From the NCBI GenBank assembly GCA_014800105.1, contig JAAVGQ010000044.1, forward strand, positions 2,420-10,635: 8,216 nucleotides of DNA, given 5' to 3'. Below are positions 1 through 5,826 of the stretch, piece after piece. A program made the translations under genes and the position numbers. Position 1 is the stretch's first letter; every line of letters starts with the position of its first letter. The DNA is from Bacteroidales bacterium. GTDB lineage: Bacteria > Bacteroidota > Bacteroidia > Bacteroidales > Muribaculaceae. The notes beneath the pieces were generated by a model. The model ran no database searches. It was not told the DNA's origin and saw only the letters and a list, made by a program, of their open reading frames with translations.

Positions 1-690
1 GAACCTCTCTATGATTGGGCCGTCAAGCACCCCGGGATGGGAGCTGCGATGCCTAAGGTGAAGTCTTATCGTGAAAGCTCTATGTTTGAGTATGCCGGGG
101 CGGCTGGGGGATTTATTGATTGCAATGGCTATCCTTACTGTCGTGGCAGGGTTTTCGATAAGATAGAGGAGGACCACGGTCAGTATGATGATGCACGAGA
201 GGTTTTTTGGGCTACCGGGGCCGCAATGCTTGTTGATACAGTAGCTTATCTCGAAGCGGGAGGCCTCGATGAAGATTTTTTTGCCCACATGGAGGAGATT
301 GACCTGTGCTGGCGTCTTCAGCTCATGGGGCGCGTAAATTACGTTGTTCCTGCCTCACAGGTTTTCCACCTCGGGGGCGCATCGCTTGCGGCCGGGAATC
401 CGCGCAAGACCTATCTGAACTTCCGCAACAACCTGCTGATGATGTATAAGAACCTTCCCGAGAAAGGCCGCAACGCTGCACTCATTAAGCGCCGTCTCCT
501 CGACACGCTTGCCTGGGGGATGTTCATGTTGAAACTCGATTTCAAGAATGCCGGAGCCATCCTGAAAGCTCATCGCGACTTTCGCCGCATGAAAGGCAAC
601 TACCACACGTCGCCCGCTCGCAACCTCCTGAAGGGAAGACCCAATATCCTGTTGCATCGCCTGGGGCTCAGCCGCAGGAAGTTGTATTGA
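1..690 (+). CDS. Family 2 glycosyltransferase, C-terminal part (5' end outside window)
   Basis: The frame is open from the first base to TGA at 688-690, giving 229 visible residues; the start and the N-terminal nucleotide-binding half lie upstream. The visible part matches the second half of GT-A fold, family 2 enzymes of the rhamnosyltransferase-like type: a WATGAAMLV segment, then GGLDEDFFAHMEEIDLCWR (the acidic E-E-x-D cluster at 292-303 is the usual position of the catalytic base), then VFHLGG and a tail NPRKTYLNFRNNLLMMYKNLP that I associate with Bacteroidetes members. Such enzymes move a sugar from a nucleotide donor onto a lipid-linked or cell-surface glycan at the cytoplasmic face of the inner membrane. 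The C-terminus is basic and carries one moderately hydrophobic stretch (LLDTLAWGMFMLKL) but no clear membrane helix. Donor and acceptor cannot be told. Family assignment is firm; role in surface polysaccharide synthesis is inference. Confidence 0.9.
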   Translation, partial: EPLYDWAVKHPGMGAAMPKVKSYRESSMFEYAGAAGGFIDCNGYPYCRGRVFDKIEEDHGQYDDAREVFWATGAAMLVDTVAYLEAGGLDEDFFAHMEEIDLCWRLQLMGRVNYVVPASQVFHLGGASLAAGNPRKTYLNFRNNLLMMYKNLPEKGRNAALIKRRLLDTLAWGMFMLKLDFKNAGAILKAHRDFRRMKGNYHTSPARNLLKGRPNILLHRLGLSRRKLY

Positions 691-720
691 GATAGGAAGG
701 CGATACAATTATTATAGTGA

Positions 721-748
721 TGGAATCCGATACCGGGTTCCATTTTTT
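721..748 (+). terminator. Rho-independent terminator of the glycosyltransferase
   Basis: TGGAATCC (721-728) and GGGTTCCA (735-742) form an 8-bp stem with one G-U pair and a 6-nt loop, followed directly by six T (743-748). It begins 30 nt after the glycosyltransferase stop. On the opposite strand there is no T tract after the hairpin, so it should work only for rightward transcription. Confidence 0.8.
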
Positions 749-764
749 AGGATTTTAGAAAAAG

Positions 765-795
765 AAAGCCTGTGACCGGGAAGGCCACAGGCTTT
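765..795 (-). terminator. Rho-independent terminator of the DASS transporter
   Basis: AAAGCCTGTG (765-774) and CACAGGCTTT (786-795) form a perfect 10-bp stem; CC (776-777) and GG (783-784) can extend it across one mismatch, closing a GGGAA loop. Read on the minus strand the hairpin is followed by C, five T and C-T. It lies 22 nt beyond the transporter stop codon. On the plus strand there are only four T at 793-796, so it may also act weakly as a back-up for rightward transcripts. Confidence 0.8.
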
Positions 796-817
796 TATCA
801 TAGGGTATAATTTATTT

Positions 818-2332
818 TTAGAGGAGTCCGTAAACGCCGCTGAAAATCAGGGTGAGGTAACCGAGCAGAAGACCTGCAAAGCCCATGATGAGACCGGTCT
901 TTACCATGTATTTCTGTTTGATGAAACCTGTTGCGTCAGCAAGAGCATTCGGAGGAGTAGAGATGGGAAGTACCATTGCAACTGAAGAGCAGATTGCAAC
1001 ACCGATGAGGAGGGTTGAAACACCGCCGAATGATGCGAGCTGGTCTGACATTGAAGCACCGGCAATGGCAAGGATTGGGGTGAACAACGCTGCTGTTGCA
1101 GTGTGGCTGATGAAGTTGGCCATGAGGTAGCAGAGGAGACCTGAACCGATGATAACCAACAGGGGTGACCATGAAGCGAAAGGAATAGCCTCGATGAGGT
1201 GAGTTGCAAGGCCTGAGCCCTTCATGGCAACGCCAAGAGAGAAGGCACCGGCAATCATCCAGAGGATGCTCCATGAAAGTTCTTCGAGATCACGCTTGGT
1301 GATAACGCCTGCCATACAGAGAACACCCACGGGGAGCATTGCGACAACATTGGCGTTCACGCCGCTGACGGTGTCAGTGAGCCACAGGAGAATGGTGATA
1401 CCGAAAGTGATGTACACGAGGGTGTCTTTCCAGGTGTGAGTGTGGTTAGATTCAATTTTCAGCTGAATAGTCTTCTGCTTGAAGGGGAACATCTTCTTAA
1501 GTACAACCCATGCGATGAAAAGGAGGATGAGAGTGAGGGGAACCATTACCATCATCCACTGTCCGAAACCGATGCCGAGGTTCATGCCTTCAGGGTCGTT
1601 GAGGAACTTAAGGGCAATAGCGTTGGGAGGAGTGCCGATGGGGGTACCCATACCGCCGATGTTGGCACCGATTGGAATTGCGAGTGCGAGACCCACCTTG
1701 CCCTTGCCGTCGTCAGGGAGCGCGTTGAGCACGGGGGTGAGGAATGTGAGCATCATCGCTGCGGTAGCAGTATTACTGATGAACATTGAGAAAACGGCGG
1801 TCACGAGGATGAAGCCAAGGAGAACGGTTTCAGATTTAGTGCCGAAGGGCATGAGCATGACCTTGGCGAGTTTCACGTCGAGGCCTGACTTGGTAGCTGC
1901 GATTGCGATGATGAAACCACCAATGAAAAGCATGATGGTGGGATCGGCAAAGCAGTGGAGAATGTCGGTGTTGTTAATAAGATTAGTGAATTTTACACCT
2001 GCGGCATCAGTCTGGAAGAACCACAGGGCACTGTTGGAGGTGCAGAAGAGCAGTAGCACTACAACCACGAGTGATGTTGTCCATGCGGGAACTGCCTCGA
2101 AAAGCCACATCAGTGCGGCAAAAACGAAAATTGAGAGTACGCGCTGTTCAACGGGAGAGATACCGGGCAGCCCGTAAACTGAAGAAGGAGCAATCCAGAA
2201 GAACAAGGGGATTGCTATAGCCAAGAAAATCTTTAACGCTTTGAGCCCTATTGGGTTCTTTTCGTTGCGATGTTCCTTTTTCCACTTGTGGTATTCTTCT
2301 ACCAGGTGGAAACCATGAAAGTTTTTAAACAT
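818..2332 (-). CDS. DASS/SLC13-family anion (probably dicarboxylate) transporter
   Basis: This 504-residue polytopic inner-membrane protein has the length and motifs of the divalent anion:sodium symporter family (VcINDY, NaDC, CitT relatives), whose members move succinate, fumarate, malate, citrate or sulfate. The two inverted structural repeats are visible: SNTATAAMM at 186-194 with GTPIGTPPNAIA at 229-240, and SHTATAALF at 409-417 with LPISTPPNALADATG at 455-469. In VcINDY the two S-N-T motifs line the sodium and substrate carboxylate sites. Here the first is canonical and the second reads S-H-T (His410). A charged N-terminal segment of about 30 residues precedes the first helix (about 34-54). 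The start chosen is the first ATG of the frame; its leader is AT-rich without a Shine-Dalgarno sequence, as usual in Bacteroidetes. It appears monocistronic, with its own promoter and terminator, convergent to the glycosyltransferase. Substrate and ion coupling are not determinable; dicarboxylate is the default guess. Confidence 0.93.
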   Translation of the reverse strand: MFKNFHGFHLVEEYHKWKKEHRNEKNPIGLKALKIFLAIAIPLFFWIAPSSVYGLPGISPVEQRVLSIFVFAALMWLFEAVPAWTTSLVVVVLLLFCTSNSALWFFQTDAAGVKFTNLINNTDILHCFADPTIMLFIGGFIIAIAATKSGLDVKLAKVMLMPFGTKSETVLLGFILVTAVFSMFISNTATAAMMLTFLTPVLNALPDDGKGKVGLALAIPIGANIGGMGTPIGTPPNAIALKFLNDPEGMNLGIGFGQWMMVMVPLTLILLFIAWVVLKKMFPFKQKTIQLKIESNHTHTWKDTLVYITFGITILLWLTDTVSGVNANVVAMLPVGVLCMAGVITKRDLEELSWSILWMIAGAFSLGVAMKGSGLATHLIEAIPFASWSPLLVIIGSGLLCYLMANFISHTATAALFTPILAIAGASMSDQLASFGGVSTLLIGVAICSSVAMVLPISTPPNALADATGFIKQKYMVKTGLIMGFAGLLLGYLTLIFSGVYGLL

Positions 2333-2411
2333 TGTGATAAAATCAGTTTATATAAATATAATGTGTTCTATGGTATTGTAGTGAGCGCGGGGTTTCTCCG
2401 CAAAACGGGTG

Positions 2412-2443
2412 CAAAGGTACGAATTTAATGCGATTTAATCAAA
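2412..2443 (-). promoter_or_regulatory. Bacteroidetes-type promoter of the DASS transporter
   Basis: Read on the minus strand there is TTTG (2443-2440), 20 nt, then TACCTTTG (2419-2412). This fits the Bacteroidetes primary sigma consensus TTTG-N19-21-TAnnTTTG. Transcription would start a few bases downstream, near 2400-2406, leaving an AT-rich leader of about 70 nt before the ATG at 2332. No Shine-Dalgarno sequence is seen in the leader. Confidence 0.8.
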
Positions 2444-2449
2444 TTAAAT
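2423..2449. repeat. Three phased 7-bp AT repeats over the transporter promoter
   Basis: ATTTAAT occurs at 2423-2429 and 2433-2439, and its reverse complement ATTAAAT at 2443-2449, so the three units start exactly 10 bp apart. The last two form a perfect palindrome with 3-bp centre CAA. The array fills most of the spacer between the -7 and -33 elements and covers the -33 TTTG. It could be an operator site for a regulator binding one face of the helix, or simply AT-rich promoter sequence. Confidence 0.45.
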
Positions 2450-2502
2450 ATTTTTTAGGTGTTGCAGCGAGTCAGATACGGGATATCCGGAATGAACGAA
2501 GA

Positions 2503-2527
2503 AACCCCGGCTATGCCGGTATCGGTT
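2503..2527 (-). terminator. Probable terminator hairpin after the tricorn-like gene
   Basis: CCGGC (2507-2511) and GCCGG (2515-2519) form a GC-rich 5-bp stem with loop TAT. AACC (2503-2506) and GGTT (2524-2527) extend it across a 4-nt bulge. On the minus strand the stem is followed by a T-rich but interrupted tract (TTCTTCGTTC). On the plus strand it ends in five T (2526-2530), so it may work in both directions. It sits 56 nt beyond the protease stop codon. The bulge and interrupted T tract make this less certain than the two terminators at 721-795. Confidence 0.5.
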
Positions 2528-2583
2528 TTTAACCTCTACCGCGCATGAGCCGGGGGGCTTAGCGTCTTTGACGTTACAGATGG

Positions 2584-5500
2584 TTATTTTTTATTGAGCT
2601 GCTTGAGAAGGTGGAGGGTGGCTCCTTCAAGCTGAGCATCGTGACCGGCTTGAACCTCGTCGGGTTTGTTGTAAATGAGCACGTCGGGGTTGAGCTGGTG
2701 GTTCTCAAGAACAGTGCCGTCCATTGCGCGTGAGGTTACTTGAGGTATACCGAAATAGATTGCCGGATCAATCTGGGTTTCCCACCACACGGCGGTCATT
2801 GTGCCGGGTACGGGTGAACCTACGATGTCACCGATTCCAAGTGTCTGGTAAACGAAGGGGGTGCCGTGAGCGTCGCTGTAGTTGCTCTCGTTGACGAGCA
2901 TTACTGAGGGCTTGGTCCATTGTGAGAATGGTTCGCTGCCGATGTACTTGTCACGAGGAGTGAATCGGACATATTCTTTACCACTGAGAAGCTGGGCGAT
3001 GTCGTTGTGAAGCCAGCCGCCGCCATTGTGACGGGTATCAACAATTACGGCGTCACAGTTACGGTACTTACCCAGGAGGCGGTCATAGACTGTGCGGAAG
3101 CTGGGGCTGTCCATACCCTGAACGTGAACGTAGCCAATGCGACCGCCCGACACGCTGTCAACGATAGCCTCGTTACGTTCAACCCAGCGCTGGTAAAGGA
3201 GGTCTCTTTCGATCCCGGCATTGATGGGTCTGATTACAATGTCTTCATCCTTGCCTGTAGATGCTCTTTTCACGGTCAGAGTGGTTTTGCGACCTGACAG
3301 GCCTTCAAGTAATGGGAAATAGTCATGTCCTGCCTCGATGGTATTACCATTGATTGCCATAATGATATCACCCGGTACAACGTGGGCGTTCTTTGATGCA
3401 AGGGGACTGCGGGGAAGAACCTCAGTTACCTTGAGTCCGTTACCTTTATAGGCAGGATCATAGAATGCACCCAGAGAAGCGGTAGCAAGTGCCGGGGCGC
3501 CTGATGACGTGCCTGAGCCGGTGTGAGATGCGTTCAGTTCTCCCAGAATTTCGCTAAGCATGTCAGCAAAGTCACGGTTATTGTCGATGTGGGGTAGGAA
3601 TCGACGGTAATGTGAACCATAGCCCGCCCAGTCAACGCCATGGATGTTGCTGTCATAGAATTTATCTTTTACCTGCTGCCACATGTGACCGTAGATGTAG
3701 TCTCGTTCCTGTGACGGGTGACGCTCGTAAATGGCTTCGAATTCGATCGGTTTGCGTTCACCGTTGGAGAGCGTAACCTTGCTGAGGCCATTGTTGCTGA
3801 GAACGAATAGGTTTTCCCCCTTGGCATCGGCCACAAATCCACCGTTGAAGTCAGGAATAAGAACGCGCAGGCTACCGTCACGCAGGTTACGGCACATGAG
3901 GTTGGCCTTGCCCTCGGGAGAAACGGCTACATAATAGAACTTGTCGCCTTCGGGTGAAAGGAAGCTGCCTCCCAGGTTACCTGACATGTTGGTGAGACGA
4001 CGCTGACGGTATCGACGGTTGTCAAGGTCAAATTCCAGCGGGGTGACTTTGTCTTCCTCTTTTTTAACCTCTTTGTCATCCTTTTTATCATTCTTGGGTT
4101 TAGGTTTTGAAGCATCAGCAATACTGTCATTGCGAGCTTTTTCTTTCTTGGCAAGGGCAGCATCTTCCTCTGAAAGGCCAAAATTATCCCATGCTTCGGT
4201 GTCGAGCATCATAAGGATAACGTCAGTTTCATTTCCCCAGCTGCCGTGGCTCTTCATGCCGTATTTACCGGTCTTGTAAGTAATACCTTTACCTCCCAGT
4301 ACCCACTGAGGGCTTGAGTCGGCATAACCGCTCTCCGTGAGGTCTACAACTTTGGACCCGTCGGCTGCAACAAGAGCGATGTCGCTGTTGTTCCATCCGC
4401 CCACTCCGATGTAGTCACAGAGGAGCCATCGGCTGTCAGGGCTCCATTCAAATGAAATGTCACCGTCAGTGTAGGAGTAGTTGTAATCGCCGTTGAGAGC
4501 TGTGTTTACTTTTTTGCTTTTTACATCAATCACACGCAGAGTGGTACGGTCCTCAAGGAATGCGACTTTTTTGCCGTCAGGACTGAAGTCAGGCTGCTGA
4601 GCAGGAGCTTTTGAGCTATAAAGTAGCTCCTCCTTGATATCGGTGGCATAGGCAAACTCTTTCTCGTCAGGGTTAACGATTGAAGCCATGTAGAGCTTCC
4701 ACTGTCCGTCGCGGTCGCTATCATAGACGAGTGAGCGGCCGTCAGGTGCAAAATCAAGAGTGCGTTCCTGGGCAGCCGTATTGGTGATGCGTTTTGTTGT
4801 CTTATACTTGGTATTGGTGACGTAGATATCGCCGCGTACAACGAATGCGACTTCATTACCTGAAGGGCTTACTGCCATGCGGCTTGCACCGCCGGTGATG
4901 TAATGCTTGATGCGGTCGTTATCGTAATCGTCAGTTACGATTTCTACATTAAGTTTCACAGGCTCGGCACCTGGTTTCAGAGTGTAAGCCTCGCCGTCCC
5001 AGCTGAAGGCGAGCACGCCGTTGTCTGAGGCTGAGAGTGAGCGAACGGGATGCTTTTTGAAACGGGTGAGCTGACGCTCGTTTTTGCCGTCAAGAGAACG
5101 TTCATATACGTTGAGAGTGCCATCCTTTTCGCTTACGTAGAAAAAATCCTGGCTACCGCGCTTCCACACCGGGTTGAGGTCATGTCCTTCAAACGAGGTG
5201 AGCTTATTGTATTCACCTTTTGGACTGACGTACCAGATGTCGGATGTGCCTGACGAGCGCTCATGTTTGCGGAACAGGTTTTCAACACCCTTGCGGTCCT
5301 GATAAAGCATTGCGCCATCGGGTGCCCAGCTTGCGGCCATGACGTTGATTGACATTTCCTGGCTGGGGCGGGGTGATTCGTTGTCGACATTGATAGAGTA
5401 AGTCTGTGCCCAGAAGGGACCCTCGATAAGGGTCTGGGCAGGCATGACGTTGGCATTGAAAACGAGGGTGTTGTTATCCATCCATCCCAGTGGAGTTTCC

Positions 5501-5826
5501 TGCCCGCTGTGTGTGGTGAGACGTCGGGGAGTGCCACCTTTCGCGTTCATGATGTAGAGGTCATCTGAGCCCTCTCGATTGCTACGGAACACGATCTGTT
5601 TGCCGTCAGGACGCCATGAAGGCTTTGAGTCGTAGGCCTGAGAGGTTGTGAGACGGTTGGCCCTGCCACCGGCAACGGGGACCGTGTAGATGTCACCTTT
5701 GTAGGTGAAAGCTACGGTGGTGCCATCAGGCGAAATGGCCACGTCACGCAGCCAAAGGGGAGCGTCGGCCATGGCGGCGATTGCTGCCATGCTCATTACT
5801 CCTGCAGTTAAAAATTTTTTTACCAT
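2584..5826 (-). CDS. Secreted tricorn-like protease (peptidase family S41)
   Basis: This 1080-residue protein has the tricorn layout. A signal peptide (1-20, cleavage likely after AMA) sends it across the inner membrane, unlike the cytosolic archaeal enzyme. Two beta-propellers follow (about 25-310 and 312-700), marked by WD40-like/PD40 turns at 32, 72, 168, 320, 360, 415, 462 and 624 (mostly S/A-P-D-G). Next are a helical region (700-770), a PDZ domain (about 785-855) and the S41 catalytic domain (about 890-1055). The tricorn tetrad is recognisable: Ser767-His768 in NASHTG, nucleophile Ser984 in NYSDAHG and Glu1041 in LENHQ, with the oxyanion-hole glycines in DTRHNGGGW (930-938). The likely role is trimming peptides in the periplasm. 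A Lys/Glu/Asp-rich, low-complexity insert (about 553-597) interrupts the second propeller. The ATG overlaps the stop of the GH31 gene, and the start is supported by the signal peptide that begins there. Confidence 0.93.
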   Translation of the reverse strand: MVKKFLTAGVMSMAAIAAMADAPLWLRDVAISPDGTTVAFTYKGDIYTVPVAGGRANRLTTSQAYDSKPSWRPDGKQIVFRSNREGSDDLYIMNAKGGTPRRLTTHSGQETPLGWMDNNTLVFNANVMPAQTLIEGPFWAQTYSINVDNESPRPSQEMSINVMAASWAPDGAMLYQDRKGVENLFRKHERSSGTSDIWYVSPKGEYNKLTSFEGHDLNPVWKRGSQDFFYVSEKDGTLNVYERSLDGKNERQLTRFKKHPVRSLSASDNGVLAFSWDGEAYTLKPGAEPVKLNVEIVTDDYDNDRIKHYITGGASRMAVSPSGNEVAFVVRGDIYVTNTKYKTTKRITNTAAQERTLDFAPDGRSLVYDSDRDGQWKLYMASIVNPDEKEFAYATDIKEELLYSSKAPAQQPDFSPDGKKVAFLEDRTTLRVIDVKSKKVNTALNGDYNYSYTDGDISFEWSPDSRWLLCDYIGVGGWNNSDIALVAADGSKVVDLTESGYADSSPQWVLGGKGITYKTGKYGMKSHGSWGNETDVILMMLDTEAWDNFGLSEEDAALAKKEKARNDSIADASKPKPKNDKKDDKEVKKEEDKVTPLEFDLDNRRYRQRRLTNMSGNLGGSFLSPEGDKFYYVAVSPEGKANLMCRNLRDGSLRVLIPDFNGGFVADAKGENLFVLSNNGLSKVTLSNGERKPIEFEAIYERHPSQERDYIYGHMWQQVKDKFYDSNIHGVDWAGYGSHYRRFLPHIDNNRDFADMLSEILGELNASHTGSGTSSGAPALATASLGAFYDPAYKGNGLKVTEVLPRSPLASKNAHVVPGDIIMAINGNTIEAGHDYFPLLEGLSGRKTTLTVKRASTGKDEDIVIRPINAGIERDLLYQRWVERNEAIVDSVSGGRIGYVHVQGMDSPSFRTVYDRLLGKYRNCDAVIVDTRHNGGGWLHNDIAQLLSGKEYVRFTPRDKYIGSEPFSQWTKPSVMLVNESNYSDAHGTPFVYQTLGIGDIVGSPVPGTMTAVWWETQIDPAIYFGIPQVTSRAMDGTVLENHQLNPDVLIYNKPDEVQAGHDAQLEGATLHLLKQLNKK
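5820..5826 (-). other. 7-nt stop/start overlap coupling GH31 and protease genes
   Basis: On the minus strand ATGGTAA contains both the protease ATG (5826-5824) and the TAA of the GH31 gene (5822-5820), in different frames. No promoter-like TAnnTTTG was seen just upstream within the GH31 end, and no Shine-Dalgarno is clear. This points to one transcript and probable translational coupling. Confidence 0.85.

Noticed and set aside
355..708. A 117-codon open frame on the minus strand over the glycosyltransferase end
   Set aside because: It lies opposite the conserved C-terminal part of the glycosyltransferase and shows no recognisable protein features.
1479..2177. A 232-codon open frame on the plus strand opposite the DASS gene
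   Set aside because: It is antisense to a clearly conserved membrane protein, its translation is rich in Met, Arg and Pro without domain motifs, and no promoter or leader supports it.
2531..2583. Possible small RNA or extra hairpin between the protease stop and its terminator (short CGTC/GACG stem at 2563-2573)
   Set aside because: The stem is only 4 bp, with no T tract and no nearby promoter match; nothing distinguishes it from ordinary 3' untranslated sequence.
5811..5824. A7 run at the start of the protease gene as a possible slippage or phase-variation tract
   Set aside because: A run of seven A in the Lys-Lys part of a signal peptide is common in AT-leaning starts and too short to argue for programmed slippage.
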